From Monoraphidium neglectum (taxonomy: Eukaryota > Chlorophyta > Chlorophyceae > Sphaeropleales > Selenastraceae): a stretch of 18,096 nucleotides of DNA. Below are positions 9,323 through 18,096 of the stretch, in pieces (within the stretch, counting starts at the first letter, position 1; every line of letters begins with the position of its first letter). A program made the translations under genes and the position numbers. Below the pieces are notes generated by a model, which saw nothing but the letters and a program-made list of their open reading frames with translations, ran no database searches and was not told where the DNA came from. The DNA is taken from contig NW_014012658.1 of assembly GCF_000611645.1 (NCBI RefSeq), positions 1 to 18,096 of the forward strand, given 5' to 3'.

Positions 9323-11497
9323 ATGGCTCGCGCGTCTCGCGTCCTGACTCTCGCCGTGACTTTGGCCTTTGCGGCCTTCGCCCTAGCTGCCGACCAAGAT
9401 TGTCCAACCAAGCCAAGCGAGACTCCTCTGGAGTTCGCACCAGTGGCAAAGGCCTGCGGTAAGCAGTCGTTGCGAACAGGCGTCGGGAATTCCGAGACAA
9501 AGGCGTTGGTTTTGATCGTGCTTTTCAACAGTGCGATACATAGATAGCAGCCTATTTGGTGGGCGCTGTGAACGAAAAAACTATCGGTCCCAAGAACCCA
9601 TACAGCCCAGCATCGCATGATGCCACACCAATGAACCAAACTCTGTGCTGCCCCCACAGGTGCTGACCAAGGCGACAAATTCTGCAGCTCGTGCGTGTGC
9701 TCCCTGGTGGACACCTACATGCCGGCCTTCATTGCCGCCAACTTGACGGCCACCGCCACTGAATTTCCTGTTGAAAAGGCGGCCGGCATCATCACAGCTT
9801 GCACCACCACGTACTACCCCAGGTGCGATCTTCTCATGGGCCAACTGAGCCTTGAGCTTGACAACGCTTGCAACTTGCGCCCATGTGGTTGCAACGGCCT
9901 TGTGCAGGTAATCCCTGCATTGACCCCTGTGCTGATCCTTGACTCAGCAGCCCCGCTCCATCCACATCACGCAGCCTTGAGGCAGCCAAAGTGAACGTCA
10001 CCCAGGTGGCGGCCCTTGGCAATTGTGATTTCAGCACCGAGGTGTCGCTGCCCACGTGCCTTGTTGAGCGTGTCGCCAAGCTTGCGGCCCCAGCTGCCAC
10101 CGCTTCCCAGGGGCCTGATGCAGGCAAGAATGTGGGATAGTTGGTCGTCGCGCCCTGCGGCGTGCGGTGTCCATGCATGGGGCGCATTGCTTTCCCAGGG
10201 AGTGCAAGCACACGCACGCTGATCAGACGGCACCACAAAGGGCAAGGCGCATTGCGCTGTGCATCTGATGGGTGTACATTACGATTGTTGGTCGGTCTGC
10301 AACTATCTTCCCATCACGACCAGAGACCCCTCTTGTCTGGTGTGTGCCTTCCATCCTGCAGCTGCTGCGCCCGCGCTGCGAGTCGCCACCGTCGCCGCCG
10401 GCCCGAACGGCCCGAGCGTCACGCTGGCCGGCCAGCTCAACAGTGTGGCAGACCTGGCCGCCGCCATGGCTGCCTCCAAGGAGCTGCTGGCTGCACTGAG
10501 CCCCGAGCAGGTGACTCACGCGCAAAGAAAAACCCATTGAATTTTTCACACCTCCACAACCTCTGCTGCACCGCTGCTGGGCCCATTACCACCCGCCCAT
10601 ACTGCTGAACGCATGTGCTTCAGGGTGGAAGCTGAGCAGCCCGCGCAGCGCAGCGTGCCAGCATCGCACGAGTGGGTACCAAGCCGACCCTGACTTGTTC
10701 GTTGCCCGTGGCCGTGTTACTGTCACCTGAACGTGCCCTCTTTCTGCCGTATGTGCATGCCTGCCCTGACACAGGCGGCTGCCCTCAAGGCCCTTGACCC
10801 CGCCAAAGTGACCGCCTCCCCTGAGCTCGTCGAGTACATTGGTGAGTACTGGCGGGCTGCTGCAACTTGACACTGGACAAGATGACAACACGCGGACGGC
10901 CAAAACTGTGTCAGCAGCAGATTGCAGAATTGTCTGCATGCTTGCAAAAGGCATCTGCACATGTGCCTGGCTGGCCTATTCTGCCATCTGCACCCGACCT
11001 GCGCTGTGCCAACACTCACCAACATCGTCACACCACCAACCCCCCTGCCGCTGCGCAATCAATCAGTCAGTTTGTTTAGGAAGAGGGGGCGCATTCTTGC
11101 CGGTCCCCATTTCTCCTGAAGTTACCGCTCTTCACCACTTGCAATCCTCTCTGCCCTTGCTCTTGCGCCTGCCCCTCCAGGGACCCTTGCCAACCCTGTT
11201 GATGCGGTCCCCCTGCTGGAGAAGCTGGTGGCTGCCGCCCCTGCCAAGACAGACGCAGATGGCGATGGCGATGCCCATGCCACAGCCGCCGACGAGCCCG
11301 CTGCCGCCCCCGCCGCCCCTGCTGCTGCCGCCGAGCCGGCCGCTGCGCCTGCCGCTGCACCAGCGCCGGCGGCGCCTGTGCCTGCGCCTGCGCCTGGGCC
11401 CGCGGCGGCGCACGCGGCGCCTGTCAGCGCTGCCGCCGGCGTTCGGGTGTCGGCCCTGGCTGCCGCGGCTGCCCTGCTTGCTGCGGTTGTGCTTTAA
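9323..11497 (+). CDS. Secreted eight-cysteine, Ala/Pro-rich, GPI-anchor-type protein (unknown family)
   Basis: Six exons: 9323-9458, 9660-9822, 9975-10123, 10362-10510, 10775-10841 and 11181-11497, giving 326 residues with matching phases. The start ATG is in good context (CGCAATGGC). Residues 1-23 are a clear signal peptide ending ALAA. The N-terminal part has eight cysteines (27, 45, 54, 57, 59, 93, 117, 128), including CSSCVC, and two N-glycosylation sequons (N73, N107). A helical Ala-rich middle follows. Residues about 255-305 are Ala/Pro repeats (AP, PAPAP) typical of arabinogalactan-type O-glycosylation, and the C-terminus is a hydrophobic stretch (VSALAAAAALLAAVVL) preceded by small residues, as in GPI-anchored proteins. 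The third intron (10124-10361) uses a GC donor (CAG|GCAAGA). The N-terminal module distantly recalls the plant SPARK-type domain, but I do not recognise the family. Probable role: cell surface or cell wall. Confidence 0.78.
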
Positions 11498-12432
11498 GGT
11501 GGCGGTGGCGACGTTGAGATAAATTCTGTCTGGTCAGAAAGGCCATGGCAAAGGGCTCTCCCTCACAACTTGGCTTAAGGCCTCGTCGCCTTCATCCAAG
11601 CCCAAAACATCGGGGTGCACGAGGGCCTCCGCATACGGCGGCACTCTGCGTGTGTCGCACTCTTACGCTTCGTGATCCTTCTCAGATCAAAACCAATGTG
11701 CCACATCACAGCAAGCCCCTCCCGCTTGCCACAGCCACACACCCCTGGCGTGCAGCGGGGAGAGCGCCGCTGACACGATTGCCTTGCATAAACCTTGAGA
11801 GGCACAGTGAGCGTGACCATGCTATGGGTTACGCCACGGCTCCAAGAAGCTGTAATTAGCACGCGACATCCTTGTTTGGCTGCACACCGCTGAGCCCGTG
11901 AAGTTGTCAATAATGTTGAAAAGTGCACAGTTTGGTCAAGGGGCAGATCACTCAAAATTGGGGCAACTTGTTAGTGCAGGGCAGCATCACATATGAGCTT
12001 GCAAGGGCTAAAGATTGTGCTCACAGGCTCTTGGGAATGCAGCCGCCTCTTTAATTGCATCCACCTACAGCTTTGCTTTGTGCCGCAGCGCTGCGCTCTA
12101 GTTGGGGCAACAACCTCGCAAGCACAGGCGAAGTGTAGAGGCATGTAATACTCAGCATGTCCCTCCATCACTTGCATTGGGCCAGTTCTGTGGACGGAGG
12201 AGGATGCCTTTGAACAAGGCCCGCGCGTGAGGACCCCTTCCCACCAGCTTCAGCTCGCCTGTACGGGGGTCCCAACATGAAACAGACGCAGCCCGCCACT
12301 CTCACTCTACAGGCGCCAGGTTCAGCCATCTCGTCAAAATTAGGTAGCAGGTTGCTTTAATAGACAACAAGCGGGCTTAACATCGTTGAAAACGCGCCTC
12401 ACTTCGCACCCGCTGCACACAGCGGGGATGTA
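11498..12432. other. Intergenic region: 3' UTR of GPI-type gene and promoter of bestrophin gene
   Basis: TGTAA at 11851-11855 is the likely poly(A) signal of the upstream gene, giving a 3' UTR of roughly 370 bases. Another TGTAA is at 12144-12148. No strong TATA box was found before the bestrophin ATG. ORFs on both strands lack splice support or recognisable motifs. Confidence 0.45.
11851..11855 (+). terminator. Putative poly(A) signal TGTAA for the GPI-type gene
   Basis: The chlorophyte signal TGTAA stands 354 bases after the TAA stop and is the first clear copy downstream of it. Confidence 0.45.
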
Positions 12433-14011
12433 ATGGAGCGGACGGCTGCGGGTCCCAGGAGCACAAATAACACGTTCACAAGACTCTTATATTTGCCGCG
12501 GAGGCTGTACAAATCGCTCATCTTTGCCTCAAGGTGCGGCCCAAAACCGGCCTGGGGGTACCTGCCGCTGCACAGCAGCAGTTTGCGCACATTGGTGCTG
12601 CGGTGCAGCGAAAAGGTTCCGCGCATGGATCCTGCGAAAAGACATCTGCCACATCCAATATCCAAGAGGCTGCGAAGCCACCACAGTCTACCTTGAGGCC
12701 GGCAGCAAGCCACCGCACAACCACCACCCCCGCCGTCATGTTTTCGCCGATGGACGCAGGCCAAACATCGCCAATCGCAAGACGCGCGGGCCCGAGTGGG
12801 CGCAGCTGCAGTCTCAATGGCGCTACGCGTGCGCGCTCACGTCCTACTGGGGGCCGCCGACCTTTGTCCTGTGGCGCATCAAATGGCCACTGCTGTTCAA
12901 CTGCGCAGCCGCCCTGTTGATCACGCTCGACGCGTACCTCGGATGGGCTGGGATCGTCAATTCGTACTTCAGCGAAGGTGAGGGGCAGCAATTCTTTGGG
13001 TGTAGCGCTTATGGCAACGCATACCAACACACGAGCCGCCATGGCTGTCAGCTGGCCTGACACGGGCCAGTGCTCGTATTGGCGGGGCGCCGCAGCGCCT
13101 GCAACACACCTTGGTGCCCTCCGCCTCATGTTCCGCCGCTCTCGGTCACCCCAGATGTGCTGCTGATGTGGCGGATGACGTCCTTCATGGTGGCGCTGCT
13201 GTTGGCCTTTCGGGTCAATCGGGTGTACCTGCGTTGGTGTGCGGCGCTGCAGGCGTTTGGAGGAATCGGCACCGCCGCGGTCACGCTGGCGCAGCAGGCG
13301 GTGCTGTGGGTGCACGACCCACTGCTGCAGGTGCGCCCGGTTTGTCCCATGGCGCGCAAGCCTGCATCGTTGTGCATACCGGGGCTGGCGGTTTGATGCA
13401 GGGCACAAGGCTCGTGCATCATTCAGCGCGTTGGCCGTTTGAAGCAAGACCTTGCGATGTGTTCACAGCCATGTATGCGCTGGCTGCCAGGGCAGCGCTC
13501 CAAAGGGAACTGAAACATTGCACCACTTTCACCGGCCCGCCAACCTCCTCGTCCTTTGCTTGGGGCACCCGGTAAGCTTCCGCGCCATCAACCACATCCG
13601 TCCCGAACCCCTGCGGCTATCACAGGCGGAGCTTCTGGCATGGTGCGGTGTCTGGCAGTACAGCGTGCAGCACGTGTGCGCGCGTGCGCAGCGGCTGCAC
13701 AAACGGGGGGCGGCGCTGCTGACAGAGGGGCAGCTAGCGTACTACCACTCACACCCCAAGCCGCGGCAGCTGGTGGTGCTGCAGCTGCGGCAGCTGATAA
13801 CCCTGGCGCTGGACCCGGTCAGGGATTACGCGCTGGTGAGGCAATGGGGCCGCTGCAGTGGGCGGGGATGCGATGAGGGTGGCTGCATCATCCAGCGCCT
13901 GGGGTGGCATGCGTGGGTCGTTGCTTGGGGTACAGCGTCTAGTCCAGCCACGCGCTGGACGGGCATGAGCAGGAGGGGTGACATACATCAGGTCGTGCCA
14001 TGCACGCGCAC

Positions 14012-14072
<61 letters not shown>

Positions 14073-14482
14073 CGCGAACGCACACGTGCGTGCATGTGGG
14101 ACGTGCGGGCTCTGTTGGATGCGCCCCCAAGCACAGCAGGCACACTGGCCAATGCATCCGGCTCCCGTCGAGGCGCTACTGTCCTGGGTTTGCCTGCCCT
14201 TCCTGTGGCTACAGCGCCGTTGCGCTTTGCACGTCCCTTTCGCTCCTGCGCCCCAACTGCCCGCCGGCCGCCAGCCGCCCCCAACACCGCCCCTGAACCC
14301 TCGGCCCTGCCGCGTGCAGTTTCAGCAGATGAACGACACCTTGAATAAGGGCTCAGCGGACATGGGCACCTGCGGCCGCACGTTCTTCTACGCCATGCCC
14401 TGGGCCCTCTCGGCTATCTGCACCTGCTTCCTGCAGACCTGGCTGATCCTGATGCCGGCGGCGACATCAGTCAACAGCCACC

Positions 14483-14515
<33 letters not shown>

Positions 14516-15306
14516 GGTCCGCGGCCGCGTACCGGCTGGCGCCAAAGCTGGCGGTGGACATGATGCTGTATTCGCTGGCGTGCGCGATGCTGCTGGGAGT
14601 GGACGAGGTGGCGGCGCAGCTGGAGCAGCCGTTCCCGTTCGTCCCTATGATTGACATGGCGGATGCCACCCTGAGAGCGGTGGAGAGGTGCGTGCGCTGC
14701 GGCGCAGGCCGGGGCCGGGGCCGGGAGGGTGCCGGCGGGCGAGGGACCGTGTGGCTGCACCGGGTTCGGGCCGTACGCGCGGGCGCGCGTGAAGCAGCAG
14801 CAAGGGCAGACTGTGCTGCAAGCGACGGCTGCGCTTGAAGTAGACGGTGTACAAGAAGCGCAGCGGCACGGAGCCCACCCACTGCTGTTCGAAAATATGG
14901 TCAGGCCCGCAGACAAACGAGGTTCTGGATGTTGGCGTTGCACTCCGCCCTAGCACTCAAATGGTGCTTGTGCCACCCTGTCTTTCATAAAGCAGCAGCA
15001 GGGCCGCCACCGCCATAAGCACAATCAGTAGCATCCCAACCACGATCACCAACCTCGCAGCCCACAACATCGCTGCCACAACCCTGCATCGCCAACACCT
15101 TACCCCTGCGCGACCACCTCTGCCCCTACAGGGCGCCCACTGAGACTAGGCGCATGGCTGATCTCATGCCTCAGCGCGCGGCTGACCCTGGGCCGGACGC
15201 GGCGGTCGCTGCTGCTGCTTTGCCTCTGCCTGCTACGCTGATTTCAGCCAGCAGCAAGGACGAGAGGCACCTGCAGCGCGTCTCGGTCTACGTTCACTCC
15301 TCATGA
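12433..15306 (+). CDS. Bestrophin-family anion channel (UPF0187-like)
   Basis: Six exons: 12433-12533, 12760-12977, 13155-13330, 13626-13835, 14320-14687 and 15132-15306, giving 415 residues with consistent phases. Bestrophins form pentameric chloride/bicarbonate channels; in algae some sit in thylakoids and serve the CO2-concentrating mechanism. Visible features: a basic N-terminus that could be an organelle-targeting sequence; hydrophobic segments near residues 76-99, 114-127, 256-281 and 311-331; the family block FRVNRVYLRW (125-134; FRTN..Y.RW in relatives); QQM...G.CGRT (237-255), where relatives have Q.QM...G.CERI; and LGVDEVAAQLEQPFPF (326-341), which matches the IGVDEIG.Q.ENPF calcium-clasp region of the family. 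A GCG-encoded poly-Ala insert (290-297) separates the last two membrane segments. The C-terminal 57 residues are hydrophilic. The weakest points are the N-terminal exon and the terminal exon, which rest on phase-compatible splice sites. Compartment and ion selectivity cannot be read here. Confidence 0.85.
14014..14076. repeat. (GT)n-(CG)n microsatellite in bestrophin intron 4
   Basis: About 51 bases of uninterrupted GT (14014-14064) continue directly into 12 bases of CG (14065-14076). The tract is an unbroken alternating purine-pyrimidine run inside the intron 13836-14319. ORFs of Cys/Val or His/Thr repeats across it are artefacts. Confidence 0.95.
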
Positions 15307-16178
15307 ACAACACGTAGCAGACGCACCAGCCGCCAGCAAGTTTGCACGGTGTGGTGATGCGCGGCACTTCAGCATCAGTGCAGGGACGGCCTGCACAGGC
15401 GCGACGGGAGCCCAGCAGAAGAAGGCAGGGACAGATTAGGCAGGCGCTGTCATCGTGACACAACTCCTAGCATCATTTCTTCTATTGAGTCTGGGATGCA
15501 TGCGATGACGCCTTGCTCTCATCCAATTCCCAGACTGACGGCCAACTTCCTTGCATGCAAAATATGAATCATGACAGCTGCAAGGGCGCGCAGTGCCGTG
15601 GTTGCGTGCCAGTTGGCAGCGCCAGAAGGCTTTCGCGCCGCTTGCTCCACCACCGACACCCCATTTCTTTGGAACGCGTGCGCCGCTTGCTTGCTGCCCT
15701 CGCCCCTCCTGTGGCAGCAGGCGGAGCGGGAGGAGTTGCTCTGAGCGTCCACAATTGAAGCTCTGCGTGGTTATGGCGCACGTGCTGCGTCCGTTCTCGT
15801 GGTTTTGCACATTTCATCGGCTACGGTCCAACAGCTTGCTTCTCGCCCATGTGTGACACGATGATGGGCCGCCACAATCTGTGAATTTGGTGGTGGCGCA
15901 AAAGCCCCTACAGAGTTGATCCTCCATGGAGATAAAAATTGAACACATACCCTTACATGTCATGTGTCATTGAGCCATTAGTGAACGATGCTTGCTGGTC
16001 GAGCCGCTCGCTCAATGAGCGGGCGTGCAAACGCAGCTGCTGACGGCTTGTGGTAACCTGCCGCGTTGTATGGCGACAATGTGTGTGCACGCAGCGGGTG
16101 CAGCAGGCCGCAACACTCCCCAGCGAGTGGTGAAGTAAATCAGTTATGTCTTTCGACATTCACACAGGCTGCCCTGAC
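15307..16178. other. Region without a recognised gene
   Basis: This follows the bestrophin stop codon and must include its 3' UTR, but no plus-strand TGTAA was found. Minus-strand ORFs at 15436-15817 and 15953-16159 show no family motifs and no convincing splice context. Confidence 0.35.
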
Positions 16179-16394
16179 ATGTTGCCACAATGCAGCACGC
16201 ACCACGCACTGAGCCGCAGCCTGCCGAGCGCCAGCGCGCACTTTACGGTATGTCTCTGCACGTCGCACGAGCCATTTGCAATGATAGCACAAAAAAATGA
16301 AATAATATAAAATTCACACTCTTGTTTTCAGCAGCTTTGCCAGTGCAAGTGCAGGGCTGTGGCTCTGGCCAGTGACGCAGGAGATGACCACTAG
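16179..16394 (+). CDS. Doubtful two-exon small ORF (43 aa)
   Basis: ATG at 16179 opens 23 codons ending at 16247, directly followed by GTATGT. An AT-rich 84-base stretch ends in TCTTGTTTTCAG at 16331, and the frame continues in phase for 20 codons to TAG at 16392-16394. The donor and the pyrimidine-rich acceptor are among the best-looking intron ends in the window. The predicted peptide has four cysteines and no recognised domain. It may be a small gene, an upstream non-coding first exon of the following zinc-finger gene, a non-coding RNA, or chance. Confidence 0.25.
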
Positions 16395-16740
16395 GCCGCC
16401 AACTGCTTGTCTGGCCACATTGGGCTAGCGACGACAGCATCCTTGACGGCCCAGACGCGCCTCAGGCTCCATCAAGCCCATGCAAACCCGATTTCTTCGT
16501 CACAATTGGTTTATACGCAGCCATTCACCTTCCGCCCTTCGCAATTCGTGACCGGTCGAGCGCGCGTGCCCCAACGCTCGTCCTGTTGCCCGCTGCTGGG
16601 CTGTCTACGGATCTTTCTGTGATGTTGTTTTCAATCTAGCTGCTTTGAATCACATTTCATTCGTATCACCCGTTGTCACTGTCACCAGCCGCGCGGTAGT
16701 CCTGGCTCCGTCGCCCGTGTAGAGACAGCCTGCTTGGGCA

Positions 16741-16746
16741 TATAAG
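16741..16746 (+). promoter_or_regulatory. TATA-like element upstream of the CCCH zinc-finger gene
   Basis: CATATAAGC contains TATAAG 130-135 bases before the ATG at 16876. This would place transcription start near 16770 with a 5' UTR of about 100 bases. Confidence 0.45.
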
Positions 16747-16875
16747 CTGATATCACTCCAATCAGCACCACAGCGGGCCCTGGGAGACTGTCCCGGCATC
16801 CGCGCGCCTCGCGTACCGCGACGCTCGTCGACCGGCTCCGACTGAGCTGGGCAGTAACTTTACAATTGGAGGGGC

Positions 16876-17889
16876 ATGGAGTCCCTCTGCTTGCCTCTGA
16901 GGGCGCTTGCAAGCACAGGCACGATGGCATGGGATGTCTGCCCCCCATCGGGGCCTGCGGCGCTGCAGGGCAGCCCGCCGAAACTGGACTTTGCGGACGA
17001 CTTTGATTACTACACAATCCACTACAAGGTTGGCTAATGATTCGAGCCCGTTGCACACGTTATCAGCGGCTGCTGCCAGTGGTTGCGTCCCTGCACAGGG
17101 CGGATGCCGGGAGGCAGCCGCTGGCACTGCAACCCAACTCAACACACTGCAAGTCGGAGCTCAGACTGACCGTTAAATGGGACGCCTGGTGACTGCTGGA
17201 TAGAGAGTCTGTCCCTGAAAATTGGCACATGCTCATTTTGTGCCTTGGGCTTTGGAATGCGACCCCAGGTGGACGCTTGCACTCTTCGAGTACCCCACGA
17301 CTGGTGTGTTGGCATTAAGGGCTTGGGGTCGGAGGGATCTTAGCAACAGCTCTTCACCTGCTTGCCCAGGACACGACCAGGGCCGCACCTGCGGCAGATG
17401 CAGCGCAATTCGCCCACCAAGCAGCACTGCGCAGCACTGCGCCGACACGGCCCCTGCACCATGCGCCTGTCGCCGTGCGCCCCCCGCAGGGCGGCGTGCC
17501 CGTTTGCACACAAGCAGGGCGGCGAGCGCTCTGCGCGGCGCGACCTGCGTCGCTTCCCATACCTCAGCATACCGTGCGATTACGCTAAGCAGGTGGGGCC
17601 GCGTGTTCTCACGAGCCCAGGGGAAGCGAGGGGCAGCGATGCAATCAACACTCTCACCCCCGTTGCAACCAATGGCGTCAAACGCCCTTGACCCAACCCC
17701 TGGCGCCTTTACCGCTTACGTGCGCGCTGGCGCCGAGCTGTGCGTCATCAGGGGCGCCGGCTTGCTTATTTGCTGGCACGTGAACGCCACAACCGCCACT
17801 GACGTGCTCACCCTACCGCCTCTCCCGCAGAAGCGGCCGTGCCCCAAGGGTGATTACTGCCCCCACGCCCACTCTCTCTACGAGTACTG
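16876..17889 (+). CDS. Tandem CCCH zinc-finger protein, plant RR-TZF class (3' end off window)
   Basis: Four exons: 16876-17028, 17269-17303, 17490-17592 and 17831-17889, in phase, giving 116 residues plus two bases of the next codon. RR-TZF proteins are plant and algal regulators that bind RNA and shuttle between nucleus and cytoplasmic granules. The spliced protein reads DDFDYYTIHYKVDAC, then C55-X5-H61-X4-C66-X3-H70 (HDWAACPFAH), an Arg-rich linker (GERSARRDLRRFPY), then C92-X8-C101-X5-C107-X3-H111 and SLYEYW. The first set is the family's Arg-rich CHCH finger and the second is the first TZF finger; the second TZF finger should follow but is not in the window. After TACTG stands a strong donor GTGAGG at 17890; reading on would give a stop after the conserved Trp, so splicing to a downstream exon (usual WLHP...) is more likely. 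A second in-frame ATG is at 16924. Confidence 0.87.
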
Positions 17890-18096
17890 GTGAGGGCAGA
17901 CGATCCCAAACTGCGCCATTTCCTGGTCGCCCAAGCCTATCAAGAGCTCGGCCGCGTGGTCGAATGGCTGCGCAGCAGCGCGCCGCCCGCCGCCTGCCTG
18001 CCAAAACCTAACGTCCTGCAGGCGCCAGAGCCTTTCTCATGAGTGTCTCTTCGTCCATCCATCTATCCAAACCCGCCCACCCACCCACCCGTTGTG
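17890..18096 (+). other. Start of last intron of the zinc-finger gene, with CCCA/CCAT simple repeats
   Basis: From the donor at 17890 to the right edge no exon with the second CCCH finger or the usual WLHP block was found. The end holds CCATC and CCCA simple repeats (about 18052-18091). A possible acceptor (CTGCAG ending at 18020) keeps phase but leads to residues unlike the family. Confidence 0.4.

Noticed and set aside
9823..9907. In-frame continuation of GPI-gene exon 2 with four more cysteines, ending at a GTAATC donor
   Set aside because: That donor is phase 0 and no nearby acceptor in the next exon's frame accepts phase 0; the CCAG|GTGCGA donor at 9823 matches phase and leaves eight cysteines.
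11868..12101. Weak similarity between two stretches (about 11868-11900 and 12065-12101) encoding RAQRC..KQ.CR on the minus strand
   Set aside because: The match is short and diverged, has no ends typical of a mobile element, and could be chance in intergenic DNA.
13491..13571. Extra 27-codon in-phase exon in the bestrophin gene, ending at a GTAAGC donor
   Set aside because: It fits phase, but direct joining of 13330 to 13626 gives the better bestrophin order (membrane segment, helix beginning AELLAWCGVW), and using it would leave a 54-base intron that is itself open in frame. Junction reads would settle it.
17887..17892. TGG-TGA read as the true C-terminus of the zinc-finger protein
   Set aside because: The TGG-TGA overlaps a strong GTGAGG donor, and the family continues past this Trp into a second CCCH finger; a real truncation is possible but less likely.
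1..18096. A bacterial or viral origin, or a defence-system island
   Set aside because: Numerous spliceosomal introns and plant/algal protein families are present throughout, and no operon, phage or defence gene was seen.

Overview
This looks like nuclear DNA of a green alga (Chlorophyta). It is GC-rich, with many short GT-AG introns (two are GC-AG), long CA/GT and CTG microsatellites, TGTAA polyadenylation-type signals after several stop codons, and proteins of plant or algal type (secreted prolyl 4-hydroxylase, arginine-rich tandem CCCH zinc finger, algal bestrophin). The lineage within the chlorophytes cannot be fixed from the sequence. No operons, ribosome binding sites, rRNA, tRNA, CRISPR array or transposon were seen. 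All gene models were built by eye from open frames, splice consensus, intron phase and family motifs; every chosen exon chain keeps phase.

Layout: (1) <1-3529, minus: a large partial gene for a TPR-like/DUF627-DUF629-type protein with zinc fingers, five exons, C-terminus beyond the left edge. (2) 4011-6794, plus: nine-exon prolyl 4-hydroxylase with a signal peptide, complete 2-oxoglutarate/Fe(II) residues and a C-terminal RDEL. (3) 7512-8250, minus: four-exon, 76-residue NDUFS5-like twin CX9C subunit of respiratory complex I. (4) 9323-11497, plus: six-exon secreted eight-cysteine protein with an Ala/Pro-rich, arabinogalactan-like tail and a GPI-type C-terminus; not recognised as a known family. 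(5) 12433-15306, plus: six-exon bestrophin-family channel. (6) 16876->17889, plus: tandem CCCH zinc-finger protein of the plant RR-TZF class, running off the right edge. A doubtful 43-residue two-exon ORF lies at 16179-16394.

Genes 1/2 and 3/4 are divergent pairs sharing intergenic regions of about 480 and 1070 bases; genes 2/3 converge. The genes look like ordinary unrelated nuclear neighbours. One biochemical link is conceivable: the prolyl hydroxylase makes the hydroxyproline on which Ala/Pro-rich glycoproteins like gene 4 are glycosylated. I see no evidence for a new multi-gene system. The most unusual points are the RDEL tail on the hydroxylase, the unassigned eight-cysteine GPI-type protein, motif-splitting small exons and the GC-AG introns.
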